A stretch of 64,000 bases of DNA from positions 471,001 to 535,000 of the forward strand of contig CP065014.1 in assembly GCA_016700335.1 (NCBI GenBank), given 5' to 3'. A program made the position numbers and the translations under genes. Below, in pieces: positions 1-8,804 of the stretch. A model generated the notes under the pieces. It was not told the origin of the DNA. It ran no database searches and worked only from the letters and a program-made list of their open reading frames with translations. This DNA is from Chlorobiota bacterium. GTDB lineage: Bacteria; Bacteroidota; Ignavibacteria; OLB7. Positions within the stretch are counted from its first letter, which is position 1, and every line of letters starts with the position of its first letter.

Positions 1-1537
1 ATATATTTTCAAAACCATTATAATTTGTCAAAATAGAAATTGAGTCTTTTAATGAGAATAAATTTGAATCTAGAACATGCAAAGGAATGTTAAATTCTAC
101 TTTTTTTAAAGATGAAAGAATTGGGATATTAATTATTGTATCACTTAGTTTCTGTAATTTAAGAGTAGCATTTTGAGTCATTCCTTCTCGACCAATATTC
201 AATACAACAACATTTAAAATTGGGTGATTATTCTCAATTATGATATTGTAATCATAAACAATTGGTGAAGCACCACTTAATCGAATGAAATTTAAGTTCA
301 GATTATTGTTTAATTTACATAATGGAATTATTCTACTTGGAATGGGCCAAAAACCATCTTCGAACGAACCAACTTCTGGAGTCCAAGTAATAGTTTTATA
401 ATCAACATTAGAAAAATCATACATCCAATCATCTGCAACTCCACGTGCACTGTAGCCAGCTGTAATATTAGCTGACCCAGTTGCGTAACCAATTGTATTA
501 GATATAATAGGAGAAACAATTTTATAATAATCAGTATCAGAAACAGGGTATTTATTTTTCCAATCAAAAGGTTCAATTAACAAATTAGAATAAGAATGAT
601 AATTAAGAATTAACTTAAATTTTTTTGTTAGACAGTAATCACGAATAGCTTGAGTTTCTGGTTCTGAAAATGGAGATGTCCCTCTGTAAGTGTCATTACC
701 TGGTGTATCGCTTGAACCCCCAATTGGAGAATCCCAATATTCTTGAGGTCCATAATTCCTATTTAAGTCAACACTATTTTTTAGCTTATCCCCATCAATT
801 ACATTTCTTCTCCAACTTCCACCACCATTTGGAGCATCGGATATATTTTTTTGATAACCATCTGGATTAACAACAAGAACAAAATAGATTGAATAATTTT
901 CAAGAATATTAGTAGCATTAAAATCTTTCCCATAATTTTCAAGTAGCCACCACATTGTGTAAATCAAGCTCATCATCCCAATTGGTTCGCGAGCATGATG
1001 CATGGCTGTAAATAGTACTTTTGGAAGAGTTTTGTCATACTCTGGTTTTGCAGATAATCTAATCCCCCAAATTGGCTTAGATTGTCTTGACAAACCTAAA
1101 ACTTGCAGAGAGCTTGAGAGTGCAGGGTATTGATTATTCATTTGCCTTAGGGCAGTTTCAATTTCACTTAAATTTAAAAAACCTGCACATGAACCCAAAG
1201 TAAAATTCTTGAGATCATTTGTTTTTGAAAAGAGATTATTGCTTTTAAACTTCTTTAAGTCTAATTCTGAACGTTCGGAATAATACTTTGTTAAATCTGG
1301 AATAAGTACTTCAAATTTAGCTCCAGCAGTTATTATTTTATCAATATCAGTTTTGCTCAAAGCCACTTTCAATCCTCCATTAATCATTATTGAATGATCA
1401 CAATCTAAAGTTGAAACAACATTTAAAATAGAATCAGAAGGTGAAATAACATTCACTAGAGAATAAATTTCAGTTTGAGATAATAGGGAATTTAAACACA
1501 GATATAATAAGAAAAAAGGAACTCCTGAAAACTTCAT
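1..1537 (-). CDS. M14 zinc carboxypeptidase, exported, 3' end cut by window edge
   Basis: Reading the minus strand from the ATG at 1537 gives an open frame of 512 codons that is still open at base 1. It starts with a signal peptide (MKFSGVPFFLLYLCLNSLLS). The M14 metallocarboxypeptidase signature is visible: HHAREP about residue 180 (zinc His and Glu of HxxE), a second zinc His in LNYHSYS, the substrate-binding RNYGP region, and the catalytic Glu in TWTPEVGSF. After the peptidase domain comes a beta-rich stretch typical of C-terminal domains of secreted FCB peptidases; a sorting domain would lie beyond the window. It should cut C-terminal residues from peptides outside the inner membrane. The motifs are in one uninterrupted frame, so the gene is intact as far as it can be seen. 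Confidence 0.9.
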   Translation of the reverse strand, partial: MKFSGVPFFLLYLCLNSLLSQTEIYSLVNVISPSDSILNVVSTLDCDHSIMINGGLKVALSKTDIDKIITAGAKFEVLIPDLTKYYSERSELDLKKFKSNNLFSKTNDLKNFTLGSCAGFLNLSEIETALRQMNNQYPALSSSLQVLGLSRQSKPIWGIRLSAKPEYDKTLPKVLFTAMHHAREPIGMMSLIYTMWWLLENYGKDFNATNILENYSIYFVLVVNPDGYQKNISDAPNGGGSWRRNVIDGDKLKNSVDLNRNYGPQEYWDSPIGGSSDTPGNDTYRGTSPFSEPETQAIRDYCLTKKFKLILNYHSYSNLLIEPFDWKNKYPVSDTDYYKIVSPIISNTIGYATGSANITAGYSARGVADDWMYDFSNVDYKTITWTPEVGSFEDGFWPIPSRIIPLCKLNNNLNLNFIRLSGASPIVYDYNIIIENNHPILNVVVLNIGREGMTQNATLKLQKLSDTIINIPILSSLKKVEFNIPLHVLDSNLFSLKDSISILTNYNGFENI

Positions 1538-1861
1538 AGTGAAAAACAATTTGAATTTTAAACGTTGGAAATTCAAGAAATAGATTTATTGGATAATTAA
1601 AATATTGTACTTCAAAAATTACTTTTCTTAAAAGGTAAAGTTGTATTTTTGCAATTCTTTATTATAAGAAAGAAACAATAACAGATTAAAAGTTACTTTA
1701 ATTTAATTAATATTTTATCCAAATTTAGTTAATTAAACTTAAAAGTGGATTTAAAGTTATTTGCATTAATTGTAAAATTTAATAAATAGGTAATTACAAA
1801 CTAAAAGTAATTAATAATTACTAAAGTGATAACTAAAAAATAATAACAAATTGAAATAGAT
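1538..1861. other. Intergenic region between divergent genes
   Basis: 324 bases of very AT-rich DNA between the peptidase (-) and ffh (+). The only signal I can support is a TATTTTTG box at 1644-1651 on the plus strand. I looked for an SRP RNA next to ffh and saw none. Confidence 0.6.
1644..1651 (+). promoter_or_regulatory. Bacteroidota-type -7 box (TATTTTTG) upstream of ffh
   Basis: TATTTTTG matches TAnnTTTG exactly. No TTG lies at the ideal 19-21 bp spacing upstream. It would leave a leader of about 200 bases before ffh, so this is a tentative call. Confidence 0.4.
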
Positions 1862-3211
1862 ATGTTTGAAAATTTAAGTGAAAGATTAGATTCAGCAATC
1901 AGAAAAATATCAGGAGAGTCTAAGCTTTCTAAGGACAACATAACTGAAGCACTTCGAGAAGTAAGAAGAGCATTGCTTGAGGCGGATGTAAATATAGAAG
2001 TGGTAAAAAAGTTTGTTGAAGATGTTGAGCATAAATCCTTGGGGCAGGAAGTTATAAAAACTGTTACCCCAGGCCAAATGATTGTTAAGGTAATTCATGA
2101 TGAATTGATAGAACTCATGGGTGGTGAGCAGGAGAATATAAATATAGCTGCTGCTGGACCAACAATAATTATGATGTGCGGATTACAAGGTTCTGGTAAA
2201 ACTACACATTCTGCGAAGTTAGCAAATTATTTCAAGGGAAAAGGACGTAATCCTTTACTTGTTGCTGCCGATACTTACCGTCCGGCTGCTATAGACCAGT
2301 TAAAAACATTAGGTGAACAAATTAATGTACCAGTATTTACAATTGAAGGAGATACACCAGTTAACATTTCAGAAAAGTCAATTACTGAAGCTAAACGTAC
2401 TGGAAGAGATGTCATAATAATTGATACAGCTGGCAGGTTAACTATTGATGATGACATGATGAATGAGGTAGTTAAGATAAAGGAAAGGACACATCCAAAT
2501 GAGATACTATTTGTTGTAGATGCAATGATTGGTCAAGACGCAGTAACAACTGCAAAAGCTTTTAATGATAAATTAAATATAAATGGAGTAATACTCACGA
2601 AACTTGATGGAGATACTAGAGGTGGAGCAGCATTATCAATTAGATCAATTGTAAAAAAACCAATTAAATTTATTGGTACAGGCGAAAAGATTGAAGCCCT
2701 TGAGTTGTTTTATCCTGATAGAATGGCATCAAGAATTTTGGGAATGGGCGATGTAGTTTCATTAGTTGAAAAAGCTCAAAGTCAGTTCAATGATGAGCAA
2801 ATGGCTAAAATGGAAGAGAAGTTCAAGAAGAATCAATTTAACTTAGATGATTTTTATGAACAAATTCAACAAATAAAAAAAATGGGATCTTTGAAAGATT
2901 TGTTGGGTATGTTGCCAGGTATGGATAAAGCTATGAAAGGAGTTAACATTGATGATAAAGCCTTTGTAAAAGTTGAATCAATAATTACATCAATGACAAA
3001 AGAGGAAAGAAAAAAACCAGAAGTTATTGACGGAAGCAGAAAAAAGCGTATTGCTAAAGGTTCTGGAACTGATATTCAAGATGTAAATAAATTGTTAAAA
3101 CAGTTTGATGATATGAGAAAAATGATGCGTAAAGTTGCTGGTGGTGGGCTAAATAGAATGATGATGCCTAAAAGCAATGCTGGAGGAATGATGCCATTTG
3201 GAAAGAGATAA
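1862..3211 (+). CDS. ffh: Signal recognition particle GTPase Ffh
   Basis: 449 aa, the usual Ffh length. It binds SRP RNA and signal sequences and delivers ribosomes to FtsY at the membrane. Visible parts in order: N domain (1-95), G domain with P-loop GLQGSGKTT (107-115), IIIDTAGR near 186-192, TKLDGDTRGG near 246-255, then the methionine-rich M domain (about 295-449) ending with the Met-rich tail NRMMMP...GGMMPFG. The ATG at 1862 follows an A-rich leader. It stands alone and is followed by a clear terminator hairpin at 3245. Identification is certain. Confidence 0.98.
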   Translation: MFENLSERLDSAIRKISGESKLSKDNITEALREVRRALLEADVNIEVVKKFVEDVEHKSLGQEVIKTVTPGQMIVKVIHDELIELMGGEQENINIAAAGPTIIMMCGLQGSGKTTHSAKLANYFKGKGRNPLLVAADTYRPAAIDQLKTLGEQINVPVFTIEGDTPVNISEKSITEAKRTGRDVIIIDTAGRLTIDDDMMNEVVKIKERTHPNEILFVVDAMIGQDAVTTAKAFNDKLNINGVILTKLDGDTRGGAALSIRSIVKKPIKFIGTGEKIEALELFYPDRMASRILGMGDVVSLVEKAQSQFNDEQMAKMEEKFKKNQFNLDDFYEQIQQIKKMGSLKDLLGMLPGMDKAMKGVNIDDKAFVKVESIITSMTKEERKKPEVIDGSRKKRIAKGSGTDIQDVNKLLKQFDDMRKMMRKVAGGGLNRMMMPKSNAGGMMPFGKR

Positions 3212-3244
3212 ATCTTTTAAAGCTTTTAGAATACAATATTAAAT

Positions 3245-3280
3245 GGTCAATTCATGAATTTTTGAATTGACCTTTTATTT
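3245..3280 (+). terminator. Rho-independent terminator of ffh
   Basis: Perfect 10-bp inverted repeat GGTCAATTCA / TGAATTGACC (3245-3254 with 3263-3272), 8-base loop, then TTTTATTTTT. It lies 34 bases after the ffh stop and before the convergent gene at 3305. Confidence 0.85.
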
Positions 3281-3304
3281 TTCTAACATGGGTTGTTGAA
3301 TGTA

Positions 3305-5209
3305 CTATTCTTTCTCACATAGTTCCATCCATCGTTCAAGGTTTTTATTTAATTTTTCGTCAACAGTTTTTAATTTATCAGTAATTTCTAAAACTAATTT
3401 ATAATCTGTACCATCATTATCATTAATTTGATTCGATAATTCAGAATGATTCTCCTCTAGAATAGATATAATTTTTTCAAGTTCTTTTAGTTCTAATTTT
3501 TCACTAAAAGTAATTTTTGGATTTAATGTTTTTTCAGAATTAGCATTTGGTATAATTTGAGCTTGTAAATTTACCTTTTGATTTTGAATTTTTAATTCTT
3601 GTTTCTCTTCATATTTTTCTTCAAGTTTATCAAGATAAATAGAATAATTCCCTGGGTATTGTTTAATAATTCCATCTGATTCAAAAGCATAAATAAAATT
3701 AACAGTTTTATCTAAAAAAGAACGATCATGAGAAACAACAATTAGAGTACCTTTGAAATGATCTAAAAATTCTTCAAGAGTGCTTAAAGTAGCTATATCA
3801 AAGTCATTTGTTGGCTCATCAAGTAATAGTACATTTGGGTTACCCATTAAAACACAAAGTAATGCTAACCTTCTTCTTTCTCCTCCAGAAAGTGATTCTA
3901 CTAAAGCAAAGTGCTGTTTAACTGGAAATAAAAATCTCTCAAGTAATTCTCTTGCAGTTAAAAAATTCTCTTTTCCAACACCAACATTAATATATTCCGC
4001 AATATCCCTAAGCACCCCTATAACTGTTTTTTTGGGATCTAAATCGGAATTCTCCTGTCGGAAATAACCAATTTTGACTGTTTCACCTATTTTCACACTG
4101 CCACTATCTGGTTCAATTAATCCAGCCATTACATTCAACAAAGTAGATTTACCAGTACCATTCGGACCAATAATTCCAATCCTATCCCCTGGGGCGGCAT
4201 AATAACTAAAATTATTGAATAGAATTTTATCACCAATTGATTTAGAAATATTATGTGAGTTAATCACAATACCGCCTAAGAAGGCAGCACCAAATTCAAT
4301 CTTAATGTTTTTTTCTTCAGGTGGAGGTGGTTCAGCTTTCATTTTAGCAATCCAATCTATACGGCTCTGTTGTTTGGATCTGCGTGCTTTAGCCCCTCTT
4401 TGCAACCAGACCAATTCAGTTCGAAGTCTGTTTCTTAAGTGGTCTGCATTTGATTCTTCAACAGCAATCATAGATTCTTTTCTTTCAAGATATTTTTCAA
4501 AATTGCCTGGAAAAGAAAATAATTTATTCCTATCAAGTTCAACAATTCTGTTGCTAACAGCATCAAGAAAATATCTATCATGGGTAACAAGGAGTAAGCC
4601 AATTTTAGAACGTTGAATGTAATCTTGAAGCCATTGGACTGAAGCTGTATCTAAATGATTTGTAGGTTCATCTAGAATTAATAAATCTGGATCTGATATT
4701 AATGCTCTTGCCAATGCTACTCGTTTTCTTTGACCTCCTGACAAATTCATAACATCAGATTCAAAATTATCCATTCCAAGTTTCGTCAATATAGTTTTTG
4801 CTTCCGTATCTAACGTCCAACCATTTTCTTCATTAAGGCTAGAAGTAATATTGTTTAACTCATCTTCTTCTAAATGAGTTAATGTTAAATTTTTACATAA
4901 TTCTGAATGTCTATTTATGAGTTCAGATACTTTACGTTTGCCGTTCATTACAGCTTCAAGAACATTTTCATGAAGTTGAAATTGTGGTAGTTGTTCTAAA
5001 AATTCATAAGAATATTCTCTATTAAAACCAACTATACCAGTATCTGGGGTTTCTACTCCAGCAATAATTTTAAGAAAAGTAGTTTTACCAACACCATTTC
5101 TACCAATTATACTGACTCTTTCACTTACTTCCATTCCGAAGTTAATGTTTTCAAACAATAATGAATCATTATAACTTTTACTTAAATTTGATGCAGAGAA
5201 TAAGGACAA
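3305..5209 (-). CDS. uup: ABC-F family ATPase, Uup type
   Basis: 634 aa with two ABC ATPase domains and no membrane segments. Domain 1: Walker A GRNGVGKTT at 36-44, signature LSGGQRKRVALA and Walker B LLILDEPTNHLD. Domain 2: Walker A GPNGTGKST near 348, signature LSGGERRRLALL, Walker B VLLLDEPTNDFD. An ABC-F linker rich in Arg/Lys lies between them. After domain 2 there is an extended C-terminal arm with a charged coiled coil (about 560-634), which marks the Uup subgroup rather than EttA. ABC-F proteins act on ribosomes or, for Uup, in DNA/ribosome maintenance. Transcribed alone, convergent with ffh, divergent from carB. Confidence 0.88.
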   Translation of the reverse strand: MSLFSASNLSKSYNDSLLFENINFGMEVSERVSIIGRNGVGKTTFLKIIAGVETPDTGIVGFNREYSYEFLEQLPQFQLHENVLEAVMNGKRKVSELINRHSELCKNLTLTHLEEDELNNITSSLNEENGWTLDTEAKTILTKLGMDNFESDVMNLSGGQRKRVALARALISDPDLLILDEPTNHLDTASVQWLQDYIQRSKIGLLLVTHDRYFLDAVSNRIVELDRNKLFSFPGNFEKYLERKESMIAVEESNADHLRNRLRTELVWLQRGAKARRSKQQSRIDWIAKMKAEPPPPEEKNIKIEFGAAFLGGIVINSHNISKSIGDKILFNNFSYYAAPGDRIGIIGPNGTGKSTLLNVMAGLIEPDSGSVKIGETVKIGYFRQENSDLDPKKTVIGVLRDIAEYINVGVGKENFLTARELLERFLFPVKQHFALVESLSGGERRRLALLCVLMGNPNVLLLDEPTNDFDIATLSTLEEFLDHFKGTLIVVSHDRSFLDKTVNFIYAFESDGIIKQYPGNYSIYLDKLEEKYEEKQELKIQNQKVNLQAQIIPNANSEKTLNPKITFSEKLELKELEKIISILEENHSELSNQINDNDGTDYKLVLEITDKLKTVDEKLNKNLERWMELCEKE

Positions 5210-5325
5210 AATATTTGTTGTTTTATTGAATTATTGATTTTAAGATAGAAAATTAATATCAAAATTGTTAGATAGAATTTTAGATATAAACCAAAAAGTA
5301 TTTATTTAAAAATTAAATTTTGTGG

Positions 5326-5333
5326 CAAAAATA
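5326..5333 (-). promoter_or_regulatory. -7 box (TATTTTTG on minus) upstream of uup
   Basis: CAAAAATA on the plus strand reads TATTTTTG on the minus strand, about 117 bases before the uup ATG. No well-spaced TTG is visible. Confidence 0.35.
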
Positions 5334-5409
5334 ACACTAGTAATTTAAGGTATTAGATTTTCATAAAATTTAATTTTATATTGTTTTTCAAAACCATTTT
5401 TATAAGAGT

Positions 5410-5417
5410 TATATTTG
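5410..5417 (+). promoter_or_regulatory. -7 box (TATATTTG) upstream of the carB half-gene
   Basis: TATATTTG matches TAnnTTTG and lies 40 bases before the ATG at 5457. It overlaps the upstream in-frame TTG at 5415, so transcription should begin after that TTG. This decides in favour of the ATG at 5457 as the start. Confidence 0.6.
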
Positions 5418-5456
5418 CAAAATTATTTTATTAAAGTATCTGTTTCAAACCAAAAT

Positions 5457-7250
5457 ATGAATGATATAAATTCAGAAAAAGTAAAAAATATACTATTAGA
5501 AGCTAAAAAAATGGGTTTTAGCGACAGACAAATAGCATACCTTTGGAATAAATCGGAGAAAGAAATTCGCGAGCTTAGAAAGTTATTGGGAGTAATGCCA
5601 GTATATAAAACAGTAGATACATGTGCAGCTGAATTTGAAGCAAATACTCCTTATCATTATTCCACATACGAAATAGAAAATGAATCAGTAATTTCTAACA
5701 AAAAGAAGATAATAATTCTAGGCGGAGGACCAAATAGAATTGGACAGGGAATTGAGTTTGATTATTGTTGTGTACATGCTGTAATGGCACTTAGGGAAAA
5801 AGGTTTTGAAGTTATCATGATAAATTGTAATCCTGAAACTGTTTCAACTGATTATGATACAACAGATAAATTATATTTTGAGCCACTTACTTATGAAGAT
5901 GTTATGAATATAATAGAGATTGAGAAACCTGATGGTGTAATAGTTTCTTTTGGTGGACAAACTCCATTAAAGTTAGCCAAAGAATTAGAAAATAGTGGAG
6001 TTAAGATTCTAGGTACTTCTTCAGAGGGTATAGACTTAGCCGAAGATAGAAAAAGATTTGGTGAATTGATTGATAATCTTGGAATACCAGTTCCTGCATG
6101 GGGCACAGCCTTAAGTGAAAATGAAGCTGTAGAAATTGCTGAGAGAATTGGTTATCCAGTTTTGGTTAGACCTAGTTATGTTTTAGGAGGTCGTGCAATG
6201 GAGATTTGCTATAGGAATGTACGTTTAAGAGAATATATGATAAATGCCACCCTTGTCTCTCCAAATCATCCAGTTTTAATAGATCACTTTTTAGAAAAGG
6301 CTTTTGAGTTTGATGTAGATGCAATTTGTGATGGGGAAGATGTTTTAATTGGTGGTATAATGCAACATATTGAAGAAGCTGGAATTCATTCTGGTGATTC
6401 AAGTTGTATTTTACCCCCTTATAGTATAACAGCAGACCAATATGAAACATTAATTGATTATACAAAAAAACTTGCAATAGCTCTTAAAGTTGTTGGATTA
6501 ATGAATATACAATTTGCAATGCAAAGGGGCATAATATATGTACTTGAAGTAAATCCAAGGGCAAGTAGAACTGTTCCATTTGTAAGTAAAGCAACTGGAA
6601 TTTCATTAGCTAAGTATGCTGCTCGAACAATGACTGGTGAAAAGATTAAAGATTTTGGATTAGAAGATATGCAGATGACATTGAAGCATTCAGCTGTAAA
6701 AGAATCTGTTTTCCCATTTAACAAATTTCCAAAATCATCAATGTTTTTGGGTCCAGAAATGAGGAGTACAGGCGAAGTAATGGGTATAGATTCAGGAGTT
6801 GGGTTAGCAGTTGTTAAAGCCAGAATTGCCTCTGGGAATAGTTTGCCAATTTCTGGATCTATATTTGTAACTTTATCTGATAATGATAAAAGACCCAGAG
6901 CAGCGGAAACAATGAAGGGGTTTGTTGAATTGGGTTTTGAAATTATTGCCACAGGGGGTACTAGTGCTTTCCTATCTGAAAGTGAAATTCCAAATACAAA
7001 AATTTTAAAAATATCTGAAGGTTCTCCAAACATATTAGATTTTCTTCGTGAGGGGAAAGTTCAATTAGTTATAAACACCCCATCAGGTGAAGTAGCACGT
7101 GAAGATGAGAAAAGAATGGGTGCAGTATCCATGGAATACAAGGTGCCTTTTATTACAACGGCTTCAGCTGCAGCTGCTGCACTAAGGGGTATTAAATCAT
7201 TACTAACTAAAGAAGTAAATGTAAAATCGCTACAAGAATGGTATAAATAA
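5457..7250 (+). CDS. carB: Carbamoyl-phosphate synthase large subunit, C-terminal half only (split CarB)
   Basis: 597 aa from the ATG at 5457, about half of a normal CarB of roughly 1070 aa. It begins inside the oligomerisation domain (PVYKTVDTCAAEF near residue 48), then the second ATP-grasp domain that phosphorylates carbamate (GGGPNRIGQGIEFDYC at 89-104, NCNPETVSTDYD, SYVLGGRAMEI, LEVNPRASRT), and ends with an MGS-like allosteric domain (about 465-597, with ATGGTSAFL). The first ATP-grasp domain that makes carboxyphosphate is absent. Upstream is only an intergenic gap and a gene on the other strand, so the partner half must be elsewhere. Split CarB is known in Aquifex and some archaea. The frame is clean and has its own promoter box and terminator, so this looks like a real half-gene, not a broken one. 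Confidence 0.93.
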   Translation: MNDINSEKVKNILLEAKKMGFSDRQIAYLWNKSEKEIRELRKLLGVMPVYKTVDTCAAEFEANTPYHYSTYEIENESVISNKKKIIILGGGPNRIGQGIEFDYCCVHAVMALREKGFEVIMINCNPETVSTDYDTTDKLYFEPLTYEDVMNIIEIEKPDGVIVSFGGQTPLKLAKELENSGVKILGTSSEGIDLAEDRKRFGELIDNLGIPVPAWGTALSENEAVEIAERIGYPVLVRPSYVLGGRAMEICYRNVRLREYMINATLVSPNHPVLIDHFLEKAFEFDVDAICDGEDVLIGGIMQHIEEAGIHSGDSSCILPPYSITADQYETLIDYTKKLAIALKVVGLMNIQFAMQRGIIYVLEVNPRASRTVPFVSKATGISLAKYAARTMTGEKIKDFGLEDMQMTLKHSAVKESVFPFNKFPKSSMFLGPEMRSTGEVMGIDSGVGLAVVKARIASGNSLPISGSIFVTLSDNDKRPRAAETMKGFVELGFEIIATGGTSAFLSESEIPNTKILKISEGSPNILDFLREGKVQLVINTPSGEVAREDEKRMGAVSMEYKVPFITTASAAAAALRGIKSLLTKEVNVKSLQEWYK

Positions 7251-7275
7251 ATTATTAGAAATAGAATATTGATCT

Positions 7276-7312
7276 AAAAAAAAGAACTAAATTTAATTTA
7301 GTTCTTTTTTTT
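7276..7312. terminator. Bidirectional terminator between carB half and 7323 gene
   Basis: GAACTAAAT TTA ATTTAGTTC (7284-7304) flanked by eight A before and eight T after. It works as an intrinsic terminator in both directions for the two convergent genes. Confidence 0.88.
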
Positions 7313-7322
7313 ATTTTCTAAT

Positions 7323-7652
7323 TTATGCAGCTTTATATATAATCTTACGAATTGTATCGTATTGTAAATATGGATATAGTTCTTGTAAACTTTCAATTGC
7401 ATTTGATGATCCAAGCATTGGTTTTAGACTGTAATACTTTTTTCTGATTTGATAATTTCTTAATTGTATCGAATCAATTAAGTCATTTTCAAATAACATG
7501 TTGAAAGTTGAGTCATCAATCAAATCATTTAAAGGATTTGTATAAACGGTTGGTTTTGGTTTTTCAATTTGAATCTTTTCATCTTGTGAAATTTGATTAA
7601 AAGAATTCAATTTGGCTAATCGCACACGAGAACGCAATGTTGTTCTTAACAT
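7323..7652 (-). CDS. Small uncharacterised protein, 109 aa
   Basis: I do not recognise this protein. It has a basic N-terminus (MLRTTLRSRVRLAKLN), a middle rich in Pro/Asp, and a C-terminal half that looks helical with IQLRNYQIRKKYYSLK and ESLQELYPYLQYDTIRKII. No signal peptide, membrane segment or Cys motif. The frame is clean, it ends right at a bidirectional terminator, and no other gene overlaps it, so I think it is real. The C-terminal helices could be a small binding domain; no function can be given. Confidence 0.65.
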   Translation of the reverse strand: MLRTTLRSRVRLAKLNSFNQISQDEKIQIEKPKPTVYTNPLNDLIDDSTFNMLFENDLIDSIQLRNYQIRKKYYSLKPMLGSSNAIESLQELYPYLQYDTIRKIIYKAA

Positions 7653-7948
7653 AACTTAATTACGGAGTTAAAATGTTGAAAATCTTAATTTTGCACCGTG
7701 TAGTTCATTAAAGAAGCGATGCAGGTAAAAAAGTAAGGAACCTAATTGCTATGAGTTATAAATTATTTGGATTAATTAAAAAGGTAAATAAAATAATTTT
7801 AAAAACAATTATAAGAAATATTTACTAAACTTACAAAAAATTCTTTTGTTTTATTTTGATGATTTAAACGAATTTTGTAACAACTATTATTTACAATTAC
7901 TTTTATCAATATTTTATTATCAGCTTAATTCAATTTATTGGGAGAAAA
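7653..7948. other. Intergenic region with a GC-richer patch and possible promoter
   Basis: About 296 bases. A TAATTTTG box at 7686-7693 (plus strand) is followed by an unusually GC-rich stretch for this genome (about 7691-7750, containing GCACCGTG, AAGAAGCGATGCAGG and AAGGAACC). It could be the leader of mlaE or a small RNA. I cannot match it to a known RNA family. Confidence 0.35.
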
Positions 7949-8695
7949 ATTATAAGTTTTTTTGAAGAGCTTGGCAAAATTGTTTTATTGTTGGGGAAAG
8001 TAATTAAGTATTTACCAACAGTTTTTCATACTCGAGGGAACGTAATTTCTCAAATGACTCAGATTGGCGTTAAGTCATTGCCATTAGTATTAATGATAGG
8101 CTTATTTACTGGGGCAATTTCTGCGTTGCAGGCAACAAATTTATTTGCTAAATTTAACTTAGTTTCATTGGCTAGAACTTTTATAGGAGGTTCTATAGCA
8201 ACTGTAGTCTTTACAGAATTATCTCCAGTTTTAACAGCTCTTGTAATTGCTGGAAGGATTGGTGGTTCAATTGCTGCTCAAATAGGTACAATGGTTGTTT
8301 CAGAGCAAGTTGATGCACTAGAGATGATGGCTATACCACCAGCCCGTTACCTTGCAATGCCAAGAGTTTTTGCAACAGCAATAATGCTTCCAGTACTAAT
8401 AGTTTTCTCAAATATAATTGCTATTGTTGGATCATATATATTGATGGTTGTTAAATTTGGTTTTTCAGCAGAAGATTTTTTTGGTTCTTTACAAAGATAT
8501 TTTGCAATAAATGAATTATTAACAGGTCTTTTTAAAGCTTTTATTTTTGGTTGTGCAACTTCTGTTCTAAGCTGTCACGTCGGATTCTCAACTACTGGGG
8601 GTGCGGAAGGAGTTGGAGCTTCAACAGTGAGAGCTTTTACTCTTTCGTCTTCATCAATACTTCTTCTGGATGCCTTGTTAGGTTATTTACTCTAG
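7949..8695 (+). CDS. mlaE: MlaE-family ABC transporter permease
   Basis: About 248 aa hydrophobic MlaE/YrbE permease for lipid transport across the envelope, working with an MlaF ATPase and MlaD (an MCE protein is at 38201, an ATPase is not in the window). The family core is clear: TELSPVLTALVIAGRIGGS, the EQVDALEMMAIPPARYLAMPR coupling region, and five predicted membrane segments. The first canonical start is the TTG at 7988 (235 aa), but the frame is open upstream to 7868 and encodes a sensible amphipathic N-terminus (ISFFEELGKIVLLLGKVIKY) like the interface helix of MlaE. No ATG/GTG/TTG precedes it; the best start is ATT 7949 or ATA 7952 just after GGGAGAAAA. Start uncertain, identity sure. 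Confidence 0.88.
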   Translation: MISFFEELGKIVLLLGKVIKYLPTVFHTRGNVISQMTQIGVKSLPLVLMIGLFTGAISALQATNLFAKFNLVSLARTFIGGSIATVVFTELSPVLTALVIAGRIGGSIAAQIGTMVVSEQVDALEMMAIPPARYLAMPRVFATAIMLPVLIVFSNIIAIVGSYILMVVKFGFSAEDFFGSLQRYFAINELLTGLFKAFIFGCATSVLSCHVGFSTTGGAEGVGASTVRAFTLSSSSILLLDALLGYLL

Positions 8696-8804
8696 AATAT
8701 TTGATACAAAATTATTTCTTTAAGAAGTAATTAAATCTGATGGGTATTTGTAAGTTTTTTTATTGAAATGTATAATATTAATTTGAAAAAAATGGTTTAC
8801 TTAA

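Noticed and set aside
328..576. 82-codon frame on the minus strand
   Set aside because: Lies in another frame of the M14 carboxypeptidase, whose own frame is open and carries catalytic motifs.
1538..1861. SRP RNA next to ffh
   Set aside because: The conserved GGAAGCAGCC-type hairpin is absent in both strands.
6458..7033. 191-codon frame antisense to the carB half
   Set aside because: Shadow of a strongly conserved coding region; no features of its own.
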